Shown piece by piece: positions 1 through 12,436 of a stretch of 64,000 bases of DNA; within the stretch, counting starts at the first letter, position 1, and the number at the start of each line of letters is the position of its first letter. The DNA comes from Welwitschia mirabilis (Eukaryota; Gnetophyta; Gnetopsida; Welwitschiales). The stretch spans positions 5,462,695 to 5,526,694 of the forward strand of contig JBOZIK010000001.1 of NCBI GenBank assembly GCA_051453625.1. Direction: 5' to 3'. The notes under the pieces are model-generated. The model was not told where the DNA came from. It was given only the letters and a program-made list of their open reading frames with translations, and made no database searches. The translations under genes were made by a program, and so were the position numbers.

Positions 1-483
1 TACACTTAACTCCAAGATTTAATATTTTTATGTGGAATATTTTTAAGTCAAGCTTTAGCTCTTCTCCTAAGTATGACTAGAAAGATAATCAAGTAGGTAC
101 GGTTACCAATACATCTTTTTCATTTCCCAAGGTAAGAACAAGTTATTCAATATCAACTAAATATTAGAAAGGGTTTTCCTTAGATTCCCCTAAAAAAAAT
201 TTAATATGCACTTAAATTTCTTAATTCTACATTATTTCTAGGAGGTAAATCAAATAGATTTTAATTTTCACATTTTCTATTAGCAATTAAATCTCTAAGA
301 GTAACATTTGCATTCAAAAAAGAAGTTATAATGATGATTGAGGTATTAGATGAAGTAACTTGCTTTTATCTTTGTAATGATTTTGATACATTTGATATAT
401 TTGAAGAAGAAATAACATGATCTACTTCTATACATAATTTCATTTTGTAAAATCTGATTCTAAAATAATAAAGAAAGAAAAAG

Positions 484-583
484 NNNNNNNNNNNNNNNNN
501 NNNNNNNNNNNNNNNNNNNNNNNNNNNNNNNNNNNNNNNNNNNNNNNNNNNNNNNNNNNNNNNNNNNNNNNNNNNNNNNNNNN
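484..583. other. assembly gap (100 N), flanked by identical 34-bp sequence
   Basis: This is a run of exactly 100 N. The 34 bases before it (450-483) are identical to the 34 bases after it (584-617), each abutting the gap. This is what results when two contig ends overlap but were not merged, or when a tandem repeat collapsed. Confidence 0.95.
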
Positions 584-899
584 AAATCTGATTCTAAAAT
601 AATAAAGAAAGAAAAAGATTTTCTTCAATTCTAAGAATTTGCTTATCTAGAATGTGTGTACTTGGATTTAGCTCAAAGCTAAATAATCGTTTTCTAATGT
701 TTTCTTTAATTAGGTTTCACTCTTTCTGATATTTTATCTTCCTACTACAATTCACCATGTCCTTGCATACTTAAATAACAAATAAAAAACTAAAATAGAA
801 AATAACAAACTATTCTTCACCTAGTTGTCAGGATGATAGGGAGGATGATGATCACAGTAACAGAAAACTGAAACTTATAAAAAATATCAATAGTAAGAA

Positions 900-1095
900 A
901 ACTAGACTATCATTAAGGCTATCATGAGGACGACAAAGAAAATGATAGTAACTTTATTAAAATTGTGAAAGAGAAAAATTGTAAAATTCTAAAAACAAAG
1001 ATAACAAACTATCATTAGGCTATCATGGAGATGACAAAGAAAATGACAAAAACTTTATTAACAAACTATGAATAAAAGAAAAATTATGAAAATAG
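900..1095. repeat. degenerate tandem duplication, two units of about 100 bp
   Basis: The block beginning with actatcattaaggctatcat at about 904 is repeated from about 1008 as actatcattaggctatcat, followed in both by a gacaaagaaaatga stretch and an aactttatta stretch. A further related fragment with the same ctatcatggggatgacaaag core occurs near 2192. I see no coding sense in it. Confidence 0.6.
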
Positions 1096-2582
1096 AAATT
1101 TATTTTAAAATTTTAGAACTATCATGTCTAATTTTGTTGGGATAACAGATAGAACAACAAGGTTCCTAAAAACTATAAAAAATAAAACTTTGCTAAAGTA
1201 AATCTATTTTAAGTTATGCTAAATATACAATACTAATTCAAATAAATAACCTAAAGATAAGAATTAAGGTACTTATTTAATCAGTGATAATTCTCTAGCT
1301 CCTTGTGGCCTTTTCTAGCAATGATACAAAAATGCTATGATGTGAATTTATATAATCTTAAATTCCTTTAGATAAGCTATAAATCAAATATCTTGTAGAA
1401 AAACACATTCTAATATAGATAGAAGTTCACCTGAGTGTTGTAATTCCAATGAAGGCACTAGGCTCAGAGTTAGAAAATTGATTTCCAAAGATATTTTTAG
1501 TCTTTTTATCTTTTATAGCTAAAAGTAAAAATGAAATAAAAATGAAACTAGAATTAATTTTATTGGATCCTAATCCTTTTGTCATAAGAACTAGCTTCTC
1601 TATAATTTAGATCAATTAAGAAGAGTACTTAAATTATTCCTAATTAACATGAACTAGGAGTTATATGAAATAGAATATGGAATGCAATATGGAATGGAAA
1701 TGGAATAACAATGTAAATCTAAACTAAGCAAGTTAATCTTGATAAAGATTGCCCTTATGATCTAAATAAATTATAGAATTATCACTTTAAACTATAACCA
1801 AATTAAACCATAATGGACATAAATAGAATTAGAATGAAAAGAGTAATTGTATTGATTCAAAGAGTAATTATATTGATTTAAATAACTTTTCATCTACTTA
1901 CAAAAAAATAGTAGCACCTTAATAAAAGAGACTTAGCCTAACACTAAGGGAACTCCTTTTTGTAGCTACTAGATGGATTTCTTATCCTTCAATCCTCCAT
2001 AACAAGCATATTGGGTAAAAAAGATGAAAATAGAAATAAAGGAGGAGAAGGGTATTTGTAGTTTTACATTGAGATTGTAGAAACTCAACCTTAGAAGTTG
2101 GAAAAGAAACCCTAATAGTCCAAATAAATTGCTTAACCTTCATTACAAAGATAATTTTTTTTTGACCATAGAAAAGTAGCTATTATCTTAACTATCATGG
2201 GGATGACAAAGAGGACATAACCCTACATCAAAAGGTACTTTATTAGCTTCATGTCTTTCTATCAACCCTACAGCTTTTGTCCATGTTAGCAGCGCTATTG
2301 TCTTACCTATTGTGAAGATGATAAAGGGGAGGATAATCTTCCTTATCTTCAATCTCAAACGTAACTAAGTATTTTACATGATGAATTCTTCTTTCAAGTA
2401 TGAAGTATCAGAATAAGCTTTAGAAACCTCCAAATATGCTAAAAATCACATGTTTCAATGATCATCCTATCAATATCCATAATCATCAGTGTTGCATTCA
2501 AACCTATATAAATGTCTTACAAAAGCACTCAAAATACATCATCAAATTCCTATAAATGACACTACAATAGTTATCCTTGGGA

Positions 2583-2790
2583 ATAGTTAAGGAGGTAATA
2601 GTTTAAGTTAATAACTACTATTTTCTAGCTGACTTCATAATCTTAGAGATAGATATGACAAAACAAAATTTAGTGCCCATCATATTAGGAAGATCTTTTC
2701 TTTCAAATTTTAATGCTTTAATCAATTATAAAAATGATCAAGTGAAAAATATTATTTAGCAACATAACTATAAACCTAAACATTTTTAAT
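2583..2790 (+). pseudogene. decayed gypsy aspartic protease, C-terminal half
   Basis: The frame reads VPIILGRSFLSNFNALINYK at 2673-2732. This matches the conserved end of the Athila/Tat protease, in which an ILGRPFL core is followed by an A-x-I-x-Y segment, and it is close to the same part of Gypsy-2 (LIILGRPFLTTSNAIINYKN at about 49891-49950). Residues just upstream (VNNYYFLADFIILEID) fit the preceding beta strands. The catalytic D-T/S-G triad lies further upstream and I could not find it. In the family this domain processes the gag-pol polyprotein. Here the frame has stops on both sides and no pol follows, so it is a relic. Confidence 0.7.
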
Positions 2791-4384
2791 ATAATGAAAT
2801 TATCATGTGATCTTTAAGAGTTTGATTAACTTAATGAAACTTATGACTTTGAATTCCAAATAATTTTAACTCTCTACTATTATTTGATTACCACTTCTTC
2901 AACTCTAAATCGAATAGCTACAAACATGTAAAGTATTCTATAATAAGCCATCCTAAAAACTAGTTTTTCCTTAAGGATTTTTTTCCATAATAATCTAGTC
3001 ATATCATCATTAGTAATTTCACTACCCTTTTGAACCTTGACATTTACTAAATTCATTATTAAATAACTTCATAAAATCCATAAATCATTCACATACTCTT
3101 GTAAATTATGAATTTTTAAAGCTTACTAACCTAGGTTAAAAGCCCTTAAGTCAATAATAAGAAATTATATTATCATCTAGGTAAAGATTAAATTTAAGTT
3201 TACTTATGAGTTTTTAAGGGAAAGAATAGTTATTTTGAGTAGGTTGGTTGAGAATGTATTTTCTTAAAGTCCTAATTTTAGTAAAACTTCATTGAAAAGA
3301 TGGGATTTATCTTTGCATGTGCTTTTTAATAAAAAGCCTTTAATGAACTAAGATTAGATTTGATTAGGATAATAACCCCATAAAAATACATTAAAAATAA
3401 TAATGGGAAGATGAAGAAAAGAAAATAATATATATCTTCTCTAAAAGCACATAAAATTAATCACTTAGTTGGGTTTAGTTAACTACATTAGGGATGTGAC
3501 TACCTACTAGCAATGTAGCTCTATTGATCTAATTACAACATGCTTAACTATATCAGGGTTATAAACACTTATTGGTAAGTAACCCTAATTTCTACATAAT
3601 ATAACATGATTAACTTTTTTGGTAGAAAGTGTCATAATGCTAGATGCTCAATGTGGTTTAAGCACATAATACTAAGAACATATGCAAATGTAGAAATGGA
3701 AATTAAAGAAACAAAAATAGGGGAATTAGAGGTTTTATGTAAACTATTGTCTCTTAACTTTCATACTTAGGATCTACATTGATTTCGTAAATTTGTATAA
3801 GTTACTTGATTAAAAACTTATCTTGATTGATATTATGATCTATTAAAAATCGAAAAATCTAATAAAGGGTTGATAATTGAGGATAGTTTTCTCATTTATT
3901 CATTGGTTTCTAGTTTTACTTCATTTACACATTTTCCATCTCATTTACTTGCATCACTTCACTACATTTCACTTCATATCATTTTTATAAGAAATAACTC
4001 CTAAGGCATTAACTACTTTTATAGATTTTTTTTCTAATTGCTACATGTTTAGTTGTAAATAACTTGCCTTCTTCCTTAGCTTAATTTACATTATTTTTAA
4101 TAAAAGAAATTTTTGCATATGTCTACACCTTTATTCTCTAGTATCTGAATTGTTTTTACCACAAACATTAAGGATAAAATTTATCTTTGATTAGGGGTTG
4201 TGACATCCAATTTTAACAATAAAATTTTTCATTTCAATGTATTAAATGCTAAAAATGGGTTATAAAATTTTCAAAGATACATCTTTTTCATACTTAAGTG
4301 CATTAGACTTTAATAATTTTTCATGTTTAATCATTTTATTATTATTTTTTGCTAAGGCACTAGTAAAAAACTAGTTAGAAGGTG

Positions 4385-5730
4385 TGTTAACACATAAAAA
4401 TTGATATTATGATTAAGTTAAATACTTAATTATCCTATTAAAAGACACTAATATAATAAAATTCATGATATACACATGTATTCTATTTGTTTCCATGCTA
4501 ATTACATGGTCATTAACTATTTTTCCATAACATTTTCATGTTTCTTAAGCTTAACTAAAGGATAAGGTTTGATTTCATGATTATCAGACTTGAAATGCTA
4601 GTAGTGCCATCAGGCCATTAACATCCTTGACCTATGTTCTTAGATCCCCTTTAAACTCACATTCCTAGCATGTTGTGAAAAATTAGATATAATGCATTTA
4701 TGAGCTTAATCAAATTATACATAAAAACTAATTGCATTTCTATCAACATGTGACAATGATGATAAAATTCAAAAAGCAAAATTTAGCACAACTGATTAGG
4801 ATGATAGTGGCAATACGTGGTATAGTTAGGAATGGATAATAGTTACATCACTCCAAAGCCAAGTGGTGTATCATCATAAGAATCTTTACGAAATAAAAGA
4901 AAAGACAAATCATCCTATCAAATGCTAAATGATAAAGATTTTACCAAATTATATAAAACAGAATTTGTTCCACCAAATGCTAAATAATAAAAATCTACTA
5001 ATGCTATAAGTTAAGAGCTTATAACCAGCCCTCACCTCATATCTTCCTATAAAAGTTTCTTAGACCCTTCATTGTATTTATCTTTACCTTTGGAAAAAAA
5101 TTAGAGTATTTTAAAGCATCAACTTATGATGTCTTTCTAGATGACTAAGGAATTCTTATTTTTTATTCTTTTCTTACTATAAGATTATTCCTATTTTACA
5201 ATATATAAGTTTTTTCTTTGATTTTTATTTATGAATAATGTCATAATTGCAATTCTTAGGTAATGATTTTTACTATCAAGTCTATTTTATCTGTGTGAAT
5301 TCACTTCTATCAATTAATTTTTTAGTTTCATAAATCTTAAGTACTCTAGAAGTTCTTGCTTTTTATTATTATTTTAAAGTTAAAGTGTTAAGTGAATTTA
5401 TTAATTATCATATTGAGGATGGGATTATTCCCCATAACTTGAGCTAATTCACTTAATAGTTTGAAGTGTTTTGTAGAAAAAGATGATTAGATAACATCAA
5501 ATTGAAGGAGTACTTAAGGACAAATCAATAATACCATGAAGTTAATTTTCTTTTCTTTTTTTTTTAAATGAAGTTCAAACTTTAAACATAATTTCATCTA
5601 TTCTTCTCTTATTTCTCCTTTTTGTAACTTGCTTTAAAGTAAAATTACACCAATACCCAATGTTATCCTTAAGGAAGAATGATAGCTAAGTGGAAACCTA
5701 GCTTAAATTCAAGACATTGTAATATAATTA
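4385..5730 (+). repeat. LTR of the Athila-like family (copy a)
   Basis: It starts with tgttaacacataaaaattga directly after ctagttagaaggtg. The same ctagttagaaggtg precedes the 3' LTR of Element-2 at 29764. The following sequence aligns with both Element-2 LTRs through to a segment near 5683 (aagaatgatagctaagtgg) that corresponds to aagaatgataattaagtg at about 31525. A TATA-like ctataaaag sits at about 5047. The end at about 5730 is set by alignment and may be off by tens of bases. The length, about 1.35 kb, agrees with the 1319 bp of the Element-2 5' LTR. Confidence 0.7.
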
Positions 5731-6054
5731 ATACTTATTAATTTGGAAAATATTTAATGGAGGACTAATATAATTTTTGCATTATATTGCGTATTCCAGA
5801 CACTTATTAATGGAAGAATCAATTTTTAATAAAACAACATAAAGAGGTCATAAAAATTAGTTTTTGAAACTGTCATCTCATATGTTGTCTAAGTGACAGA
5901 CTAGATGACACATCATTTTTTTAATTTTCATAAATAAATATTATATTAAATGGTAAGAATTCTAAATTTGATTTCTACTTTTTAATAATTAATTATCCTT
6001 AACAATTTAACTCTCTTCTATTCTTTTTCCTTTTTTATTAGGGATTAATAGATG

Positions 6055-6080
6055 CTTAGTGGGAGAATATGTTATAAGTT
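6055..6080 (+). promoter_or_regulatory. candidate polypurine tract and LTR start
   Basis: The sequence agtgggagaata is followed by tgttataag at 6070. A purine tract immediately before a TG dinucleotide is the usual left boundary of a 3' LTR. I could not find a partner copy with the same start, so the call is tentative. Confidence 0.3.
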
Positions 6081-7479
6081 TAATTAATGATATTTAATAA
6101 TATATTTAGAGGATTTTTTATGTATTTTAATAAGTTTATAAGACAAATAGGACGAATTTAAAACTCCATCAAGATTATCATATAAAACATCAAATTTAAA
6201 CATAATAAAACTTTTTCATATACATTTCATACTTCCTAATGTTTCTAGAACATCATGGACCTAGTGCAAAAAGAGGAATGATTATCAGGAGAACAGAAGA
6301 TAAAGAAAAGCTTATTGTCTAGCATGTTATCTAGACAAAAATCTGGGACAATAATCATTAGAGCTATGAAATCAAATTTTCAAATTTAATTATTTCATAT
6401 GAAGCAGAAAACACTTAAGATCAATTATGATCCACCTCATCATTTGAGCAACAATTAAGTGAATGACTAATTGCATTAATAAATAAAGAAAATACGTTTT
6501 TGCTATTAGTTATTCTCTTGATCATCTATATCACAGGACAATTAGTAAGATTGAAAGAAATAAAACTTATAATTTTACAAGTAGTAGTCATCAACCTAGT
6601 CATTCAAATGATACCCAAGATAACACTGATAATATAAAAGATCAACAATAATTAATAAGGCATGTAGAATACTAGAAGTTATGAGAAGATGAAAATTAAT
6701 GATCATCTGCTTAGTCATTTAGATGACATCCAAGTAGATGATGGATATGAAAAATACAAAACAAACTCTATCAATTATGTAATCATTGTTATGATAGCCT
6801 CTGGTGTATTATAACTCTTTGGCAACTGTAATAGTCATTTCAAATATTATAAATATTGCCATTAGGTTTTCCATTTATTCATCTTAATTACATTAATTAT
6901 TATTATAATGTTGAAGAGTAATTGAGTAAGGGATCCATCCTAGTTACAGAGAAGGAATTGCTTGGTGTTGGGTTGTGTCTTCTTCATTGAGGAGTTCTTA
7001 TTTTTTACATGGATGTTAGGATATTGTGATATAATTAAGATGATTTCATTTCTTTTTCAATATTATTTCTTATACTATTCCTTATGGTTTATGTTGATTA
7101 CATTTAAGTGACAAGTGTTTATAATTGATATAGATCATAAGGGCCCACTTAGGTAATAACAAGTTGGTATCCTTGCTTAGAATTTGCATTTAGGTTGCAT
7201 TCATTTTTGCATTTTGCATTTATCTCTACATTTTTCATTTCATCTATTTTATTATATCATTTCTAAAACTTAGGATAGAAATAATTTACTGTGATCCTTT
7301 ATCTTCTTCTTTAAAATTCTTCTCTAAAGTACAACATTTGGGTTAATTCCCATATACTAGTGCACTTCATGTGAGTTTTATTAAGATTTGTAGGTATTAA
7401 AGAGAGGAAGGTTCATTTAAAAAAAAAATAGTAGTTTAATCACATGATTCACATCTCAACATAAACATTTCAAGAAAAC

Positions 7480-7960
7480 ATATTTTTATATAAGAAAATG
7501 AGTTAGGTAAATTTGACTGTTAAAACTTTTTTAGTTACTCACGTGAGTTATAAATAACCTTTAAAATCTTGTGAGTTTTGATAAAATATTAGATATTCTT
7601 ATTTTATTACTTTTTTCTTTTTACATCTTGTTAAATTTTGCTTTTACACATGCAGTTTTGATAAATATCACAAGTTATATGTGTTCAATTAATTATATGT
7701 CACTTAAGGGAAATTAATGTTTTATCATAATAGTTTGATAAAGAAATGTTAATATTTTTATATTAATTGATATTAAGTGTTAGTTTGATGCTCTTGTGCT
7801 TTCACTATTTTTGAAATTTGACCTAGGAGATTTCTTTATGATGCAATTTAAACTTTTTATAATTCATTTCTTTTCCTTATGTTGAATTATCATGTTAAGT
7901 ATACATTTATTTTTATGATGAGAGCATGATATCCTTGCTTTAATATTGCATTTCTTCTTG
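7480..7960 (+). repeat. dispersed repeat, copy 1 (partner at 35800-35908 plus 39960-40330)
   Basis: The sequence from about 7480 (tatttttatataagaaaatg) to about 7950 (gagcatgatatccttgcttt) aligns in the same orientation with two pieces around 35800-35908 and 39960-40320. The best shared stretches are gcttttacacatgcagtttt at 7640, ttaattatatgtcac at about 7689, and gaatta/gatta-tcatgttaagtata at about 7890. The gap in the partner copy is filled by the LINE. The two copies bracket Gypsy-1, so they may be parts of its LTRs. Confidence 0.6.
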
Positions 7961-8379
7961 ATTCAAAATTAGTGTTATTATGACAAAATGCTTGTTATTT
8001 TTTATGCAAAATATTATAATCTTCTTTGAGAAGTTACACACACTAATAAAAGCTAATTAGTTTCAAGTGTTTTTAATATTACAATTGCATGCATGATTCT
8101 GTAAGCACTACATTAATCCATCAAGCCTTCTAGTTGCATAAATTTTAACTTACATTTTTATACATCTATTTTTGTCCTTTTTATGATATGCATTTATAAG
8201 TAGAAATTAGATTTCTATAAGTAAATGTTTGTATAGTTCTAGATCATCTTTGTGTCATATTTCACCTTCACCTTTGATTTCATCTTCACTTGAATTTAAT
8301 ACCTTTTCTCAAGCTTCAAATATTATTTCTTCTCAAATATATATTAAAGATAATAATTCTTATACTTTTGATTCTCAAC

Positions 8380-9100
8380 CTACTCTTGGTTAGCTTTTTC
8401 AATATCCATGATGCTTTAATTTCCATTAAAAACCTTAATGATTTCCCTACTTTTCATGGTTTATACTATGAGGATCCTTATGTGTTTATTGAAGAATTTG
8501 ATTTAGTTTGTAAGATTACTTCTCAAGCTCATTGAGATGAAGATAAATTAATAATTCTTTCTCTTCTCTTAAAAGATAAATCTAGACATTAGCTTAGTCT
8601 TATTAATCATAATAAATATCTTTTCAATCTTGGTGAATTTAAAGAAACTTTGATTAAGAAATTTCTTCCTATTCCTTGAATTAATTAAACAAGAAATATT
8701 ATTAATAGTTTCAATTATTCTTTTACTAAATTATATTTTAAAACTTTTAATTCTTTTAGAGATTTTCTAATTAAAAATCTTAATGATTATTTTCAGGTTT
8801 GAAGATTAGTTCAATTATTCTTAGAAGATCTTAATAAAGATACTAGAAAATTAATACAAATATTAATTACTAGATGTTTAACTAAATTCTACTCTTGATC
8901 AGGCATGGATAGAATTAGAAGATTTAGAAGAAGTTACTCGAAGGTGGAAAAATGTTGACAACGATTACATGCAAAGTAAGTTTAGCTTGAATGTACATTT
9001 TTATCAGAATAAATCTCATAATGAATAAGAGAAGAAAATGGAATTTATATTAGCTTAACTTGAAAATCTTAAATTAGAAGAAGAGCAGCTTAAGAAAATT
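8380..9100 (+). pseudogene. Gypsy-1 gag remnant
   Basis: The reading frame gives FPTFHGLYYEDPYVFIEEFD near 8440-8500. This matches the start of the plant retrotransposon gag domain of Athila/Tat elements, where F-H-G-L-x-x-E-D-P-x-x-x-x-x-E-F is conserved. Further on, a degenerate LKDK...W-like region and a KFLP segment (8560-8670) follow the family order. Gag would form the virus-like particle in the cytoplasm. An open stretch of 81 codons (8290-8535) survives at the N-terminal end; after it the frame is broken by TGA, TAG and TAA stops. A start codon cannot be assigned with confidence. Confidence 0.75.
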
Positions 9101-9769
9101 CTAACTTAAAATTTTTCAAATTTAATCTTTTATGAGTTGTTTTAAGTGTACGGTTATTCTATTAAATTTTATAAAAACTTTTAGTGTAAAATGCTTTACA
9201 TAATCATCATATTTCTAAAGCTCATATCTTTAATTAAAATTATCATCCTATTATATTATTTAATAGGTAACTTAACTCTTATCCAAATAATTTTTATCAT
9301 AATTCTTTTCATTCTTACAAAAATTAGTTTTAATGGCAACCTGAATCTTTACCCTTTGATTCTTCATAAGAAAATATATTAGAAGAAACAGTGAAGCTAT
9401 TGGTTAATGAAACAGGTTGAATGTAATAAACTATTAATTTGAATTTTTAATAAAATAAAAAGGAGAGTCATCCTAGTCTACCTTCTCAATATACTCCTAA
9501 TCCAAAACCAACTAGCATGATGGAAGAATGTAATAATGTAAATGCCATTAGATTCAGAAGTGAGAAAGTAAGTTCAAAACCTAATTCTAACAAGAAGAAG
9601 TAGATTGAGATAAAATAATTAAAAATTTTAAATGTAGTTCTAGTAAAAAGTTTTAAAATATAAAAGTAAAATATTCTATTCCTTTTCTTAGTCATCTTTA
9701 ACTAATAAATTTTCAAATAGCTATGATAATATTCATAAAATTTTTGAAGAAGTTAACATTAATCTTTTC

Positions 9770-10320
9770 TTTATTAAGGTAATTAAGCAAATTCCTTCTT
9801 ATGCCAAGTTTCTTAAATACTTATGCACTTATAGAATAAAGATTTAATATTATAGATAAATAATTAGTCTTATTACATATATTACTTATGTTTTGTAATT
9901 AAAAACTTCTAAGAAATATGGTAACCTCAGATTCCACACTCTCTTTATTAGTATTGATGACTATATTATTGATAAAACCTTAGTAGATCTAGAAGATGAA
10001 ATTACCTTACATCAAAACCTATTTTTCATGCCTTAGGATTTAACCATGTTGATCCCACTAATGTAATTCTTTCTATGGGTGATGAAGCCTTAGTTAAACA
10101 TTTAGGAATTTTAAAATATGTCTTAATGCAAATTGATAAAGTAGTTAATCCTATTAACTTCATCATTCTTAAATTTCTCATGGATTCCACTAGTTATCCT
10201 CTTGTTATTAGTAGAACTTGATTTTTTATAAAAATAAAACAAATTAATTGTAGATTTGGTGCATTGAAAATTATCTTTGACAATCTTTCCAATACCTTAA
10301 ATGTGTTTTCTAACTAAAAG
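9770..10320 (+). pseudogene. Gypsy-1 aspartic protease remnant
   Basis: The segment QIPSYAKFLK at about 9790 is the hallmark that precedes the protease in Athila/Tat polyproteins. It is followed by VDPTNVILSMGDEALVKHLG near 10045 and by a region that fits the LGRPFL-type end near 10190-10320, now degraded. The frame shifts between these blocks. The catalytic triad region near 9950 (around FISIDDYIID) is not convincingly preserved. This domain would cleave the polyprotein during particle maturation. Confidence 0.65.
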
Positions 10321-10579
10321 GAAATTCCTATTGAATTGAATGACCATTTACATTTACCTAAAATACAACATATAAGCGATGATTTAATTTTAATTTTGAA
10401 TGGTATGCTTTGTGTAGATGCTAAATATAAATTTTCTATTACATCTTATTTAGATTTAAATTAAATTAATAGTCACATTGAATGTGTTTATTTTAAAGAT
10501 TTTAATTATGTTTTTAAAGAAATGAAAATGAATTTTTCTTTGAATGATGTTGTTACAGTTAATAGTATTACTAGTGATG

Positions 10580-11551
10580 AATTAAAACCTCAGCCTAATC
10601 ATTTGAAATACATCTTTATAAGTAGTAATCAATTTAAACTTGTTATCATTAGTTCTCATCTTATACATTTTTTAAGAAAAAGAGCTTATTTATGTATTAC
10701 TTGAACATTATCTAGCTCTTTCTTGATCTTATCATGATTTGATTAGTATTCATCATTTTGTTTATCAAACCTATTCATCAACCTTAGTGTAGGATAAATC
10801 CTAATCTTAGGATTATTATTAAATTAAAAATCATAAAACTTTAGGAAGCTAATATTATTTACTCATTACAAAAAGTGAATGTGTGTGTCCTTTATAAGTT
10901 ATCCCAAAGAAGAGTGGTAAACGATGAATTTGTATTAATTTTTATGCTCTTAAAAATCACAATAAGAAAGATAATTTTTCTATTTATTTTATCAATTTAA
11001 TTATTAATAAACATCACTAGTATTACTCTTTGGATGGATGTAGTGATTATAAATCAATTCCTATACCTTTAGAATATTATTAAAAGATTACTTTACTATT
11101 CCTTTAGAACTTTTGCATATAATTACATGCTTTTTAGTTTATGCAATTCTTATATAACTTTTTAAAGATGTATGATTGGTATTTATCCTAAATTTATTGA
11201 TGAATTTTTAGAAATGTACATGAATTATTTTTTTATCTATAATAATTCTTTTAATTAAATAATTTATCATTTGAAGTAATATTAAATCATTATATTTATC
11301 ATAGTCTTAAGATTAGTTTGGAGAAAACACATTTCATAGTTACTAAGGGCATTGTCTTTGACCATTTTACTTCTAAAGAAAGAATAGAAGTATATCCTGC
11401 TAAAATTAATATCATTTATTCTCTTTTTACTACTACTCATATTAATGATATAAGATCTGTCTTAGGACATGCTTATTTTTATTGGTGTTTTCATCTTAAT
11501 AAACATTTAATTGAATTACTTTTAAAAGATGCATCTTATTCTTATACACTT
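10580..11551 (+). pseudogene. Gypsy-1 reverse transcriptase remnant
   Basis: The linker LKPQPNHLKYIFISSNQFKL (about 10582-10641) is the typical lead-in to the RT of this group. Later, at about 11191-11260, the frame passes through F-L-E-M-Y-M-N-Y-F-F, which is where the family has its YxDD catalytic box; both aspartates are replaced. From 11318 a good match runs EKTHFIVTKGIVFDHFTSKE and then RSVLGHAYFYWCFHLNKHLI, the conserved thumb region. The reading ends at KDASYSYT, exactly where Copia-1 is inserted, and it resumes at 19345. The region between 10700 and 11190 is the most degraded. Confidence 0.8.
11547..11551 (+). repeat. target-site duplication of Copia-1, left copy (cactt)
   Basis: The five bases cactt precede the 5' LTR, and cacct follows the 3' LTR at 19345-19349. 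The single difference is a C/T transition. Joining the flanks at this site restores one continuous Gypsy-1 reading frame through the RT/RNase H junction, which supports the boundary. Confidence 0.85.
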
Positions 11552-11689
11552 TATTAGATTATGTTTTATTAATTGATGTCAAACTAATGTTTTCCTGTAT
11601 ATCAAATTTTGTGTATCTTATGTAGAAGATGTTAATTACTTGTAGGTTAAAAGATGAAACTGAAACCATCAATTTCTAAGTACTAGAAG

Positions 11690-12320
11690 CCTATTAGTTC
11701 TTTTACCCTCTTGAGGGATTGACTAGATTTTCAAGGGGTCAAATGTGCCTAAAATAGATAAAAAATGGACTACATCTGGAGTAGTTAACTAGATTTCTGA
11801 TAGGGCTGACCAGACCTATAATCTCAAGAACTAGTGTCCTTGAACTGAATGGTAAGGAGTCGACTAAATTTGAGGACCTGATAAACATTATCCTTGAACT
11901 GAATAACAAGGGGTCAATAAGATCTATGGTGGGGTCGATCAGATCTGTGAACTAAGAAATAATACTCTTGAACTGATTGTCAAGGACTCGATTAGACCTG
12001 TGATGGGTCGACCAAACTTGAGCACTGTGCAGCTGATACACTTGAGCCAATCGTTATGGGGTCGATTGGATACCTGAAGGGATGGATCAGACTTGATGCT
12101 AGAAACTAAAAAGAATTTTATTAAGAGAAGTGGGTAATTGGATCATGTAGTGGATGACTAGACTAGGGTTAACTAGACCTAGATGAAGTTGATTGAACAT
12201 GGAGCTATAAGAAATTGGGGCAATCAAAATTCTCACTTAGGTGACCTGTGTAAGTCATAACATCAGATGAGGTCGACCATACATTTGAAGGGGAAACTAG
12301 ATAGAATGGAATTAAAATTT
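11690..12320 (+). repeat. degenerate U3 tandem repeats with gtcgac cores (Copia-1 5' LTR)
   Basis: Several imperfect units of roughly 60-75 bp alternate a ccttgaactgaatgg-like half with a ggggtcgactaga-like half. gtcgac or gtcgat occurs at about 11859, 11935, 12007, 12061 and 12272. The same array is in the 3' LTR (17880-18470) and, in more degraded form, in both Copia-2 LTRs. The position upstream of the TATA-like site puts it in U3, where LTR enhancers lie. A regulatory role is inference. Confidence 0.7.
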
Positions 12321-12423
12321 TCTAATCATTATGTATTCGTTGTGTAGTTATGAAGTAGTCATTTTCTAGCCATTTATAGCTCTTAGAAGCACATTTCAAA
12401 TGTAATAAATCCTAAAATCCTTC

Positions 12424-12436
12424 TAATATATATAGC
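12424..12436 (+). promoter_or_regulatory. TATA-like element of the Copia-1 5' LTR
   Basis: aatatatatagc lies downstream of the U3 repeats and is conserved in position in the 3' LTR (aatataaatagc near 18603) and the Copia-2 3' LTR (taataaatagcc near 27608). Conservation across three LTRs supports a core promoter. Confidence 0.5.

Larger units (their letters stand above)
1..5730 (+). mobile_element. 3' part of a pol-deleted Athila/Tat-like gypsy element
   Basis: This is the left-hand repeat block, cut by the window edge. Three things tie it to one Ty3/gypsy element: a decayed aspartic-protease end near 2583-2790, a long AT-rich stretch that aligns with the 3' internal part of Element-2 (about 3105-4384 here against about 28700-29763 there), and an LTR from 4385. 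No reverse transcriptase, RNase H or integrase lies between the protease and the LTR, so pol has been lost and the element could only move with help in trans. From 1 to about 2580 I see no recognisable coding sequence; it holds AT-rich DNA with a short tandem duplication near 900-1095 and one assembly gap. The protease and LTR assignments are good. The idea that 1-2580 belongs to the same element is inference. Confidence 0.6.
5731..8289. other. AT-rich repeat-like region without recognisable genes
   Basis: I found no coding region. Two things are visible: a purine tract followed by TG at about 6060-6071 that could mark an LTR start, and a stretch at about 7480-7960 that recurs near 35800 and 39960. 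The sequence near 6990 (gaggagttcttattttttac) and 7165 (aagttggtatccttgcttag) loosely resembles the R-U5 part of the Athila-like LTRs, so much of this region may be a divergent LTR, possibly the 5' LTR of Gypsy-1. Confidence 0.5.

Noticed and set aside
900-1095. CRISPR-like array
   Set aside because: There are only two long imperfect units without spacer structure, and the window is plant nuclear DNA.
4199-4384. Possible LTR start at aggggttgtgacatcc
   Set aside because: A purine run before TGTGACATCC looks like an LTR boundary, but the alignment with 29590-29763 continues across it, so it is internal sequence; the LTR starts at 4385.
6829-6850. Possible primer-binding site tttggcaactgtaatag
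   Set aside because: It resembles the Athila primer site only in the first six bases, and the rest cannot be explained by transitions. No LTR end lies before it.
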